A stretch of DNA of 64,000 bases from Tupaia tana. Its lineage: Eukaryota > Chordata > Mammalia > Scandentia > Tupaiidae. The notes beneath the pieces were generated by a model. It did no database searches, was not told the origin of the DNA, and saw only the letters and a program-made list of their open reading frames with translations. The stretch lies in the NCBI GenBank assembly GCA_026018925.1, contig JAKSZU010000005.1, positions 24,368,779-24,432,778 on the forward strand. The letters are read 5' to 3'. Positions within the stretch are counted from its first letter, which is position 1. Each line of letters begins with the position of its first letter. Position numbers and translations under genes: made by a program. This document shows positions 53,470 through 63,975 of the stretch, in pieces.

Positions 53470-53736
53470 GGGACCAGCAGGTGGCGCAGTGGTTAAGTTG
53501 TTGGACTCCCACATGGCTGACCGAGGTTTGAGTTTTGGATCGGAAGGCTTGAAACTCATACTGGGGTGCATGTGCATGAGTATGAATCTCAAGAGTAGAA
53601 TGGAGGAGAAGGGATTGCATCATGGCCATTCCCCACGGGGGGTGTGTGTGGGGGGAATTCTTGCTTTCTGTCTCTCTCTTTCTCTCTGGTGAGTGCACAC
53701 ACCCTATAGCAAAAGTCTCTCTCTGTTATAACAAAC
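53470..53736 (+). repeat. SINE-A copy
   Basis: GGGACCAGCAGGTGGCGCAG to CCCTATAGCAAAAGTCTCTC; flanks AAAGTATTGTTTTAGT and AAAGTATTATTCTAGT. Confidence 0.9.
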
Positions 53737-53754
53737 AAAAGTATTATTCTAGTT

Positions 53755-54420
53755 GGTACTATTGCTAACAACAGAAAGATTATTAGCATGGGTAATTTAA
53801 AAAGGAGAGAGGCTTACTGTGTGGAGGCCTGAGGTCCAGGGGCTGTACCTGGTGGGGGTCTTCTTGTAGGGAGTCCACAGTAGAGGGCAAAAGTAAGCAT
53901 GTTTCTGTCCACGTGTTCCACGTGGTCTCTGCTCTGGCATCATCCCCTCTTTTTTTTTTTTTTTTTCTTTTTTTGGGAGAGGTTTTTGCTATAGGGCGTG
54001 TGCGCTTGCCAGACAGGCAGAGAGAGACAGAGAGATATAAAGCGAGAAATCACCCCCCAGGGGGGATGGCCACGCCGCAGTCCCTTCTCCTCCATTCTCC
54101 TCTCGGGATCTTGGGCACGCATGCACACGCGCCCGGCGTGAGTTTAAGCCACCGGGTCCGGGACGTGAACCGCGGTCGACTACGTGGGAGTCCAGCAACA
54201 TAGCCATTACGCTAACTGCTGGTCCCTCATCCCCTCTTTTTATAAAGCCACCAGTATTCAGGTGGGGGGACCCAACCCTGCAAACCTTATCCTATCCTAA
54301 TCACTGCTCAAAGGCTCCAGTTCTTAATCTTATAGATTATATTTCTTAATAATTTCACTATACCACCAAATTCTACCACGTGAACTTTTGGAGGATACAA
54401 TCAACCCATAGCAAGTATCT
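53755..54420 (-). mobile_element. MLT2-type solo LTR (ERVL fossil), split by a SINE-A
   Basis: ACTATTGCTAACAACAGAAAG, CATGGGTAATTTAAAAAGGA, CTTTTTATAAAGCCACCAGT and the end TCAACCCATAGCA follow the MLT2 order. No internal region. Old and degraded. Confidence 0.65.
53954..54226 (-). repeat. SINE-A copy, very young, nested in MLT2
   Basis: Near-consensus, GAGAGGTTTTTGCTATAGGG to CGCTAACTGCTGGTCCC, with a perfect target duplication TCATCCCCTCTTTT (53940-53953 and 54227-54240). Confidence 0.95.
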
Positions 54421-54424
54421 TGGT

Positions 54425-54820
54425 GTCTGAAATTTGCCTATAAGTGGTTCCATTAAAAAATAATGTGCAGAAGGAGAGCGAGAGAGAAAGCGAAACTATG
54501 ATGAAGCCAATGTGCTGTGCGCAGATAACTGGTAAACCTGGGTAAAGGTATACGAGTTGTACCATTCCTTCTCTATGTCTTTACTTTGAACATTTTTCCA
54601 ATATAAAAATAAGAGAAAATCCCCAAAATGTTTTTTTAAAAAGTATACGTGTTGAAGGACTTTTAAAGACTGATCAATAATTGGTAGGCAATGGAATTTT
54701 TCTGTGATTGCTTAAGTAAAGGTGATCTATCTAAAAAAAAAAAAAAGGAAATTTTTCTCTTTGTTAACGATGTACTGATTAGCTTTTTTTTTCGTACATG
54801 ACTACAATATTTTTTAAATT
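54425..54820. other. No gene or repeat recognised
   Basis: A-rich run at 54733-54746; otherwise unassigned. Confidence 0.35.
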
Positions 54821-55079
54821 AGTTTCAGATTTAACAGAATAATTGAGCAACTAGTACAGATGATCCCATGTACTCACCACTCCTTACCGCTTTCCTTACT
54901 ATTAGATTCTTGCATTAGTATAGTATTTTGCAATGTAGTATAGAACCTACATTGATGCATTTTTTTTAACTAAAATCCCCAGTTTACATTCGGGTTCACT
55001 CTTTGTGTTGTACAGTCTATGGATTTTGACAAATGTAGGATTTGTATTCACCATTATGGTATCACACAGAGAGTTTCTT

Positions 55080-55237
55080 CTTTTTTAAAGAATTAATTTC
55101 ATTTATTTATTATTATTATTATTTTAATGTGACCAGAGAGCAACAGAGAGAAAGAGAGAGAGAGGGAAAAGGAGAAAGCAAGACACTGGGTCCGGGCCTT
55201 GAACCGCAGTTGGTCCATGTGAGAGTCCAGTGCCTTG
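55080..55237 (-). repeat. SINE-C copy, nested in L1M
   Basis: TTTAATGTGACCAGAGAGCA to GGTCCATGTGAGAGTCCAGTG; flanks CACAGAGAGTTT and CACAGAGTTTT. Confidence 0.8.
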
Positions 55238-55471
55238 ACACAGAGTTTTACACACTCATTCATCTTTCTCTTTCTCCCTGCCCCTGACACCTAGCAACCA
55301 TTACTCCTTTTCCTGTCCCCATATTTTTGCCCTTTTCAGAATGTCATATATTTGGACTCATATAATATGTATCCTTTTCAGACTGGCTTCTCTCCTTTAG
55401 TTACACATATTAAAGATTTCTTTTGTATCTTTTTTTTGGCTTGATAGCTCTTTTTAAAAAATGCCTTATTT

Positions 55472-55742
55472 GGGAACCAGTAGTTAGCGTAATGGCTATG
55501 TCGCTGGACTCCCACGTAGTCGACTGCGGTTCGCGTCCCGGACCCGGTGGCTTAAAACTCACACCGGGCGTGTGTGCGTGCGTGCCCAAGATCCCGAGAG
55601 GAGAATGGAGGAGAAGGGATTGCGGCGTGACCATCCCCTCTGGGGGGTGATTTCTCACTTTCTGTCTCTATGTCTCTCTCTGTCTGACTGGCGAGCGCAC
55701 GCGCCCGATAGTGAAAACCTCTCCAAAAAAAAAAAAAAAAAA
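55472..55742 (+). repeat. SINE-A copy, very young, nested in L1M
   Basis: GGGAACCAGTAGTTAGCGTA to AGTGAAAACCTCTCC and A18; target duplication GCCTTATTT on both sides. Confidence 0.95.
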
Positions 55743-56209
55743 GCCTTATTTTTTATTGCTGAGTGACATTCCATTGTACATATGTATCGCAGTTGGCTTA
55801 TCCATTCTTCTAGTGAACAATGGTTTTGTTCCTTCTAGTGTTTGGTGATTATGCATAAACAGTTGAGTGCAAGTATTTGTATGGGCGTTAAGTTTTCTGC
55901 TGACTGGGTAGATGCCTAGGAGGATGACCCAGCATCTTCGGTAAGGCTAAGCTTTGTAAGAAACTGCCAAACTGTCTTCCAAAGTGCATCCCTACCAGCA
56001 GTGAATGAACATTCCTCTTGTTCTGCATCTTTGCCAGCATTTGGTATTATTAGGTTTTTGGATTTTAGTCTTTCTAGTAGGCATTCACTGTTATCTTATT
56101 TGTAGTTCCCTAATGACACATGTTGAGCATATGGTTATTTGCCATCTGTCTATTGCCATCTCTACTCTGGTGAAGCATCTGTTCATTTAAAAACAGGGTT
56201 GTTTATTTT

Positions 56210-56940
56210 ACTATTGACATTTGAGTGCCGTACCCCCCCCCCCCCCCTTGGTGGATCACCTCATGAATAAATACAGTGAGGACTCATTCATGAATTCAGT
56301 TACTCAGCAACTATGTCCGGTATTAGGTATTACTACTCTCAAATTCAAGTGTCTGTATTCCCTTTCTCTCTAACAGAAATATACTATTACTCCAGACACT
56401 ACCCCAGCTTAAACTCCGTGGTATTTCAGACTCTTCTGCAGTTTGAGGTGATTATGTTTCATGGGACGAAAAGAAGCAAGCAGAAGATGCTGGTTACAGA
56501 AAGATTTTTAAAAGGAGCGGACTTAACTGGCACGCATCTCTTTGATCATTTGCACTTTACCTGTCTCCCTAACATTTTTCCTGAATATGATCCAATGCCT
56601 GGAAGGGGAGCAGTCATCTTGCAAGGATAAAGACAAAAAGTTACAGGACAAGGACAGCAGAGCTAATGGCTAGAAGGAGCCTAAGACAAATGATGTTAAG
56701 GAGATGTTACAGAAACCCTGGGGCTGTTTACAGACTTTCTTGGTTTGTGAAAAGAAGTGCCTCTATTTGGTAAGTACTTTGTCAAGTTTCTCTTAAAGGC
56801 AACCATTTCACTCCTTAATTCAGCAAGTTTTAAGCCCTTATTAAGGGTGATGTATCTGTTATGGTGACACTACCCCCCCCAACAAGATTACTCTGCAAAT
56901 AAGCAAAAAATAACAACTGCAGGCAAGATGAGGAGGAAAG
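56210..56940. other. Poly-C tract and unassigned DNA
   Basis: Fifteen C at 56233-56247. The 105-codon frame at 56313-56630 has no motif. Confidence 0.35.
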
Positions 56941-56947
56941 GGGACTC

Positions 56948-57212
56948 TTTTCCTTTTTTTTTTTCTTCTTCCTCTTTTGTTATAGGGCACATGAGCTTGC
57001 AGAGACAGAGATAAAGAGGGAAAGTGAGATATCATTGGGGGGGGGGGGATGGCCACACCACAATCCCTCCTCAATTCTCCTCTTGAAATTTTGGTCACAT
57101 ATGCATATGTGCCCTGTGTGTTTCTCAAGCCACCAGGTCCAAGACCCAAACCCAGCTTTCAGCCACGTGGGGATCCAGCGACTTTAACCTCCACCCTGCC
57201 TGAGGGCCTGCA
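56948..57212 (-). repeat. SINE-A copy, old
   Basis: TTTTGTTATAGGGCACATGAGC to TTTAACCTCCACCCTGCCTGAGGGCC; the C/G hairpin block is reduced to G only (57037-57048). Confidence 0.75.
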
Positions 57213-57962
57213 GGGAACTCTTTCACACAGTTGGTGGAAATGTAAATTAGTATAGCTATTATGGAAAACCGTGTGGAGGTTCCTCAGAAAAACTACAAAT
57301 AGAACTGCTGTATAATTCAGCGATCCCACTGTGAGGCATATATCCAAAGGAAAAGACATCCGTATGTCAGAGAGATCTGTACCCCATTATTTTATGACAG
57401 CATTATTTATGATCTCCAGATATGGAACCAACCTAAGTGCCATCAGTAAATAAACGGATAAAGAAAATGTGGGGCCAGCGAGGTGGCATAACACGGGTGA
57501 GCCTGGAGGACATTATGTTAAGTGAGAATAAGCCAGGCACAGAGAGAGAAATAGCATGCTTCACTTTGATGTGGAAACTGGAAAGGATGACTTCATCGAA
57601 GTAGAGAGTTGAAGAAGGACTACTAGAGGCTGGGAAGAAGGGGATGGGGGAGATAGAGATATGTCGATGATCAGAAACAAGATTACAGAGTGAAAGGAGG
57701 AACAATATTTAGTGTTATATAGTACAGGAGGGTGAATATAGTTACAGCAATTTATTGTTATCTAAGAGGAGCTAAAAAAAAGACCATTTTCAATGTTCCC
57801 AATATAAAGTAATGACTGGTGGTTGAGATGATGCTATACTCATTACTCATTACTGTAATCATGACATATTGTATTTCTGTGTTGGAAAATAACATTTTAC
57901 CCCATAAATGCATACAATTATTATATGTCAGTTAAACATTTAAAAAAAATACTCAGAGCATT
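57213..57962 (+). repeat. L1M-type 3' end, plus strand
   Basis: AACTCTTTCACACAGTTGGTGG, GGAAAACCGTGTGGAGGTTCC, TATATCCAAAGGAAAAGACATC, ATTATGTTAAGTGAGAATAAGCC and the 3' UTR to about 57960 follow old L1 in sense orientation. A short SINE-head-like piece (GGGGCCAGCGAGGTGGCATAA, 57472-57492) sits in it. Confidence 0.85.
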
Positions 57963-57967
57963 AAAAA

Positions 57968-58205
57968 AAAATTCACCAGAGGGTGCATGTGCTCACTAGG
58001 GGAGGGAGGGAGAAAGAGAGAGATGGCAAAAAAGCCTCCCCCATGGGGGATGGTCATGCAACAATGCCTTCTCCTCTATCTTTCCTTTCAGGACTTTAGG
58101 CACACTCGCCCATTGTGGTTTTCAAGCCACTGGGTCCAGGACTTGAACCCTGCAACTGGCCATGTGGGATCCAGCCACCTCAACCACCATGGCACCAGCT
58201 GGTCC
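57968..58205 (-). repeat. SINE-A copy, old
   Basis: CACCAGAGGGTGCATGTGCTC to CCATGGCACCAGCTGGTCC, diverged. Confidence 0.75.
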
Positions 58206-58371
58206 ACATTTTTTCTTTAAGGGACTGGTTCACAAAAGCACTATATTTGAAATAATTTCTTTAAATTATGGACACAGTACTAGGTGTAGATGGTATCTAC
58301 TACATATTCAGCACTGTATTGGCATTATGAAGGGGAAAAAGAGGTTATAAACAAAATAAGGACTTTACCAT

Positions 58372-58638
58372 GACCAGCAGTTAGCATAATGGCTATGTCA
58401 CTGAACTCTCATGTAGTCAACCGCGGTTCCAGGCCCAGACCCGGTGGCTTAAACTAATGCCGGGCACATGTGCGTGCATGCCCAAGATCCTGAGAGAATA
58501 ATGGAGGAGAAGTGATAGCGGCATGGCCATTCCCCCCCCCGGGGGGAGGGAGTGATTTCTCATTTTCTGTCTCTCTCTGTCTTTCTGGTGAGTGCATGTG
58601 CCCTATAGCAAAAACCTCTCCAAAAAATAATAATAATA
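58372..58638 (+). repeat. SINE-A copy
   Basis: GACCAGCAGTTAGCATAATG to AGCAAAAACCTCTCC with an (AAT)n tail; flanks GGACTTTACC and GGATTTTACC. C/G hairpin expanded to C9-G6. Confidence 0.9.
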
Positions 58639-58644
58639 GGGATT

Positions 58645-59540
58645 TTACCTTCATAGAACAGATGATCCACTTAGACATAAGACTGACTTGTGTGAAACAA
58701 ACCTGAACACTTCAGGGTCATGTGATTAAAGGCAGACAGGTAGTGTCAACTAATGTGGCAGCAGTTCATATAAGGCAGGGGCTAGTGAAGAGGGCTCTCG
58801 AGAAGCCAGGGAAATGTGACTAGTAGCCCTGAAAACACACTCTGGATCTCTTATGCCTTAATATTTCTGAATTCTATATCAATGACCTAAATATAGACAT
58901 GGAAGCTATTCCTCTGGGTAAATGAAGTTGAAACAAAAGAAAGTAATTTTAATTTGAATGCCAATTCAGCTCTGAAATCAGCAGGAATTTATCACTCTAG
59001 TATCAATATTTCAAATGCTGGGACATTGTAATCATTCACTAAAATTCTGTTGACCTTATTAGTTGGCAGTATATTTCAGGTTGGCACAATATAGAATTTG
59101 AGTATATGTCATCTTAAATAGAGCTCTTAAAATTCTTTTGAAAGTAGTATAAGTTAATACAATAGATTAGAAATTTTATGAAGAAAGATGCATGGTATTT
59201 CTTCATATTTCTGATGCTGCAAACCTTGCTAAAATTATCAATTGCTATTCATTTTTCCTAGCTTTTGGTTGCTGTTATTAGTTAGAAGAGAAAGAGACAG
59301 TTACCACATGTCCCTAAAGACAAGAGCAAGACAACCTGAATTAGTTTTGCTTGAATTCTACTGAGATTTAAATTTTTTCCCTAAAAGTTTGTCAATTAGT
59401 AATCTTATTTGTAAGTCAAAAAGAAAAACAAGAATGTAAGTAAGATAAAGATAACAGTTCTTATTGGTGGTTCTAAATCTTTCCTTCATAATCTAGGTTT
59501 TTCCTTCTTTTCTTCTCTTCTCACCTTCCCTTTTCTCTCT
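58645..59540. other. Repeat-poor AT-rich stretch, no gene seen
   Basis: Nearly 900 bp with no recognised repeat and no supported exon, about 1-2 kb upstream of the CpG island. Confidence 0.4.
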
Positions 59541-59542
59541 CT

Positions 59543-59813
59543 CTTTTTTTTGGGGGTGGGGGAGAGGTTTTTGCTATAGGGCACATGTGCTCTCCAGAGA
59601 GAGAGAGAGAGACAGACAGACAGAAAGCGAGAAATCACCCCCCAGGGGGGATGGCCACGCCGCAATCCCTTCTTCTCCATTCTCCTCCTGGGATCCTGGG
59701 CACGCACACACACGCGCCCGGTGTGAGTTTAAGCCACCGGGTCTGGGACTCGAACCAGGGTCGCTTACATGGGAGCCCAGCGACATAGCCATTACGCTAA
59801 CTGCTGGTCCCCC
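59543..59813 (-). repeat. SINE-A copy, young
   Basis: GAGAGGTTTTTGCTATAGGG to CGCTAACTGCTGGTCCCCC, near consensus. It is the SINE closest to the promoter on the upstream side. Confidence 0.9.
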
Positions 59814-59819
59814 CTCTTT

Positions 59820-60300
59820 TCGTTTTTTAAAGTTTATTTACTCCTCATTCATCTGGTACTATATGGTTATGTTCCACCGCGACAGGGCTCAGTTTGGTGG
59901 TATCAGGAATAGCCCACGTTTAATAGGTCTTGTGGATTTTCTCACCTCTGAGGTGGAGAGTGATTGGAGACAGGGTAAATAAAAAGTGATGAATCTGTAG
60001 GAGAAAATCTTGAAGACAGAATGCTCAGGGCTTTGGGGCAGGGCATAAAACGCAGCGGTGACAGGGTTGTAATCCGCTCAGGGTTGCCTGATCCTCAACC
60101 CTTCAGGACATCTGACCACATACAGGTAGAAAGACCTGTCTCTGGGAGCCCTCAAACCCGGGTAAGACTAGGGTCTAGGTAGAAACTCCAAGGCACTGTA
60201 CTGGAAACCTAGCAACCAGAGGAGATGCAAGGGCCCCTTGGGTAACTTGGCCTGAAATAGCCCCTCTCCCACGCTGGAAAGGACTCCAGGCGAAACCTCA
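59820..60300. other. Proximal upstream region of the CpG island
   Basis: Non-repetitive; GCATAAAACGC near 60045 is a TATA-like word but lies over 500 bp from the likely start. No exon supported. Confidence 0.35.
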
Positions 60301-60319
60301 TCCGGAGCGGGTGCTGAGG

Positions 60320-61470
60320 ACGAAGGGTGAGAGCCACCTCCTCCGCAATCCCCCGCCCCTCGGCGCCGACGCTCCGTGCTCCTTCCGGCTCCCTATTGGC
60401 CGCGGCACTCGCCAATCCTGGCGAAGCGGCCCGGCGAGCGGGCCCTGGTTGGTGGAGCCGGCGCTGAGCCCCCCTCCTGCTCCGGCCGGGCCCCCCGCCG
60501 GGAGGGGGCGTGGCCGCGGCCGTGGCCGGGCCGAAGGCGCGTCGCTCGCGCCGCTGCGTGCGGTGTGGTGCGGGGCGGGGGCGCCCGGCGGCTGCGGCGC
60601 GGCGGGACCATGGAGCTCGGAGCGCAGCGCTGGCGCGGGCGGCAGCACCGCAGACGGGTGAGTGCGGGCTGCGGCCGTCCGGCTCCCCAGTTTAGGCTGC
60701 CCTTCCCTGCTTGGCTCGGGGCCGGGCGGGTGACAGAGGAGGGCCGGACGCGGACCGGGCCCCCCACGGCCCGGCGGCCAAGTGAAGTTGCTGCATCGCG
60801 CCGCGCGCGCTCGGGCCAGGCGGCGGGGCCCACTGCGGGCCGCGGCACCGCCCCGCCGCCCGACAGCTTCTCCCGTCCAGCTCCTGTGCCGCCGGGGGCT
60901 TCCCGCCGGCGCTGCGCGGCGCGGTGGCCCTTCTCTCTTGGGCCGCTCCCGGCCCTCCCGCCCCGCGACCCTCGCGACCCCCGCGCTGCCCGGTGCGCGC
61001 TCCCTGGACACGGGGCAGCCACCCGTCCTTTCGGCCTCAGGTGGCTTCGGGGCCTTCAGTAGCGCCCCACGCACGAAGCCGGGAGCATCTCGCGTCTGGG
61101 ACCTTCGCATCCCTCCAAGCTTCGCGCGCCCTCGTCCGCTTCTGCCCCGAGTGCCCGCCGCCCCCGGGGTCTGGCCCTCCCCACCCTAGGCTGCGCTCTT
61201 CTAGTCTTGGCGTGCGTGGCGGGTGCGGGCGCTGGGCTCCTGGGGTTGCAGGGCCGCGTGGTTCCCGGCCTCGGAGGCCAGGCTCGGTTCCCCGAGTGCG
61301 GGGAAGAAGGTTGGGGCAGTCCGCGAGTGGCGCGCTGCAGGGCGAGGGGAGAGGGCTGCGCGCCCGGGAGCCGCTGCGTTGGATGGATCATCCCCCCGGA
61401 GACCTTGCCTGCACAGCCAGCGGGGGCCTCTGCGTCTGACCCTCGGGCCACCTCTGAGCCTGAGCTTGGG
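60320..61470 (+). promoter_or_regulatory. CpG island promoter
   Basis: About 1.1 kb of very high G+C with CpG at the expected density, unlike the rest of the window. Contains an inverted CCAAT box (CTATTGGCC, 60391-60399), a direct CCAAT (GCCAATCC near 60410-60417), a GC/Sp1 box (GGAGGGGGCGTGGCC, 60501-60515) and no TATA box next to the likely start. This is the layout of a broadly active dispersed-start promoter. The island stretches well into the presumed first intron. Long open frames on both strands are a by-product of GC-rich sequence lacking stop codons. Confidence 0.85.
60610..60657 (+). CDS. Probable first coding exon of an unidentified gene (partial)
   Basis: The ATG at 60610 lies in the strong Kozak context GCGGGACCATGG. 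Sixteen codons follow, MELGAQRWRGRQHRRR, then a textbook donor CGG|GTGAGT at 60658, giving a phase-0 exon end. It is inside the CpG island about 200 bp downstream of the CCAAT and GC boxes. The peptide is very basic (seven Arg, one His) with no signal peptide or membrane segment; sixteen residues are too few for me to name the gene. The following exon is not in the 3.3 kb that remain, which is normal for a first intron. Alternatives: the ATG could lie in a 5' UTR exon of a transcript starting translation later, or the island could also drive a minus-strand transcript. Confidence 0.45.
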
Positions 61471-62598
61471 CGAGTGCAGAATCTTTTTCTCTCCGTGCTA
61501 CTTAGGGGGCAATGGCGGTTTCTTATTGGTTTGGCTTTTCTGCAAGGGACAGTTACCTGGTGGAGAGCAGAGTTCTTAATTATTAAGAAACTATGCCATA
61601 GGCTGAGGGATGCATAGTAGCATCTAAATTTCTTATCTACTATGGGGTACCAGAGGAATTATTTATCATTTGGGGATTAATTTTTAAATTGGCAGTTTAT
61701 CTCCAACTATAAAGTTTGAGTTTTCAAAAACTGAAAATTGAATTAAAAAGGCTAATTTTTGATTCAAAGCTTTTCAAATCAAATGCTGAGTAGAACACGG
61801 CACGTTAACTTTTTAAGATTAGAAATCCACATTACGTAAGGAGAAAAGGTAGCCGTTTGAAATATTTTGCATCCTAAAAATCAGATTTGTCTAAAACTGT
61901 TAAAAATGTCTGAGACTGTCAAAATTAAATTCAAAGTGTTATAATTGACTTATATTTCTGTTGCCTCTAGGGCAAATCTTACTGAACTAAGATAGTTTCT
62001 TTTTGTATAGGCTTTATCCAACTTTCCTTTTCTAGCAGTGGAACAGAGCAGCGATTCTTTAAAGCTAGTTCTTTTATCTGCTTGAGAGGTTAAACAAAAG
62101 AAAGCCCGGTTTGACCTTTCCCAAAGGCAGTTCCTATTGTGCAGTCTCCTGTCCCTTCTCCCAGTTCTAATAGCGCCAGTGCTACTCATTTTTCTTCATT
62201 TTAAAAGATCATCTTAATTGCTGTTAACAAAAGTTGCATCTTTCCAGATGTTTAAAGCTCACTAGGCTGGAAAGTTTCGTTAGCTTTTTATATTTACCAT
62301 TTGATCTGCATTTATTTTCACTTAAAACAGTGAAAAATAGCTTGTTCTGGAACTATCTACATGCAAAAATTGTTCTTGCACTTCTGGATGCTGATATGAA
62401 GTTGCTTTATAGTATTGTTTCATCTGCTTAAAATTTGCTTCCTAATAGCCAATGATGTGGTGTACTATTTCTAAAAATTCTGAAAACAAAGGTGAACATA
62501 CTTTACTAAGTGTCCATGCCAACACCGTAGCCTCCTATCTTTTCCAGTGTAACTTTACAGACATACTTTGTGGTTCCCATAGAAACCTGCATGTGCCA

Positions 62599-62756
62599 CG
62601 GGGCCAGCAGGTGGCGTGGTGGTTAAGGGTACTGCACTCCCACGTGGCTGGCCGTGGTTCGAGTCCTGGACCTGGCGGCTTGCTTTCTCTCTCTCCCTCA
62701 GTCTCTCTCTGGCCAAATTAAAAAATAGAGTTAAATAAAATAATTCTTAAAAAAAA
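62599..62756 (+). repeat. SINE-C copy with perfect 18-bp target duplication
   Basis: Complete short form: GGGGCCAGCAGGTGGCGTGG head, box B GGTTCGAGTCC, GGACCTGGCGGCTTGC, short pyrimidine tract, CTCTGGCCAAATTAAAAAAT end. AGAAACCTGCATGTGCCA flanks it exactly on both sides (62581-62598 and 62757-62774). Confidence 0.95.
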
Positions 62757-63264
62757 AGAAACCTGCATGTGCCAAGCAATCTTTTAGTTACGAGGATGCT
62801 TCTATTAAAACAATTGTATATTTTAAGTATTAGAAAAATTGACTGTACTAATACTAGTGTTTTTCTTTAGATTTCCAAGATGTCCTTTGAAGAATATTCA
62901 CAATTATGTTTTTCACTTGGGAGTGCCTCTACATTGCTCTGTAGATCTGAAAATTAGTCAGCTTCTCAGCCCTTTATCTTTAGTACTCTGCTGCTTGCAG
63001 TCCATTCATTCTTTTTTAGGACACATTTACCTGTGACTTACTTTTACATTGGTGATATAGGAATACTTCATGAAATTAATAATAAATAATGCAGTACATT
63101 TAATGTCAGTTTAGTGATATAGGGAACAAAACATCTTAGTTTCCTTCTCCCCTTCTTATTGCTGCCCAAATACTATGTATTTCTTTCTTTAGAGGTAACT
63201 ATACTTAATACTGTGGGCGAGTGTGTGTCCATTCAGATTTTTTCAATAACCTTCTATATTAAAA

Positions 63265-63480
63265 AATCGTTTGGTGAAAGCCTACTAGGTACCAGGCACT
63301 GATTTAATCACTGGAGTCAAGAGGAACAATCACAGTGTGTAGTGTGATCAGTACCACGATAGAGTCAGGGGTCAGTGAGGGATGTTGGAGCCTCGTGTGC
63401 ATGGCACAATCCAGGCATTTCATGGTTTTAATCATTCAGGATGATTAAGGATGTGTAATGAGTCCTGGAGATACAGAGAC
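63265..63480 (+). repeat. L2-like LINE 3' fragment
   Basis: AAAGCCTACTAGGTACCAGGCACTGATTTAATCACTGG is the L2 3' pattern. 63480-63960 may be more of it but is too diverged to be sure. Confidence 0.55.
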
Positions 63481-63975
63481 AGACAGGACCGACACCCATA
63501 TCCTCCCCTGAGCTTGCTGTTCACTTCTGGTCTGAGACCGTTTTAACCATTGATTACAGTGCAGCAGATAATACTGGCTCTGAAAGGGGCCAGCCGAAAG
63601 AGCCCAGAGAAGGACCACAAACCCAAGCTCAAGGACTCTACAGAGAGGCTATACAAGTCAGAGGAAGTACATGAGAGGGAACTGGCTAAGGGAGAGAGTA
63701 CCAGGGAGATGGTGCATTGGAGTATGTGAAAACAGTCTGGTAATGCTGTGGATGGCAAGGGCAGGGAAGTGGCAACCTATGAGACAGTAACTGAGGCTGT
63801 GCCCTGCGGGTCTTGTGATTTCTGTTACAAGGAGTTGGGACTCTTCTGTGGGCAACAGGAGATGGAGGGTTCTGAGTGAAGGAGGACATTGTCAGATCAG
63901 TCTTTTGAAGAATGGACGGGGGAGGGCTGGGAGGATAGAGAACAGAGGAGGTAGGATTGCTGGGACATAGTTATG

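Larger units (their letters stand above)
54825..56200 (-). repeat. L1M-type 3' end, split by two SINEs
   Basis: GTTTCAGATTTAACAGAATAATTGAG, GGTTCACTCTTTGTGTTGTAC, GCTGAGTGACATTCCATTGTAC, CAAACTGTCTTCCAAAGTGC and TTGCCAGCATTTGGTATTATT follow the complement of an old L1 3' end in order. Non-functional. Confidence 0.85.

Noticed and set aside
60298-61110. 270-codon minus-strand and 228-codon plus-strand open frames in the CpG island
   Set aside because: GC-rich DNA has few stop codons; both frames are proline/arginine/alanine-rich with no domain and overlap each other on opposite strands. Only the short ATG-to-donor segment at 60610-60657 has independent support.
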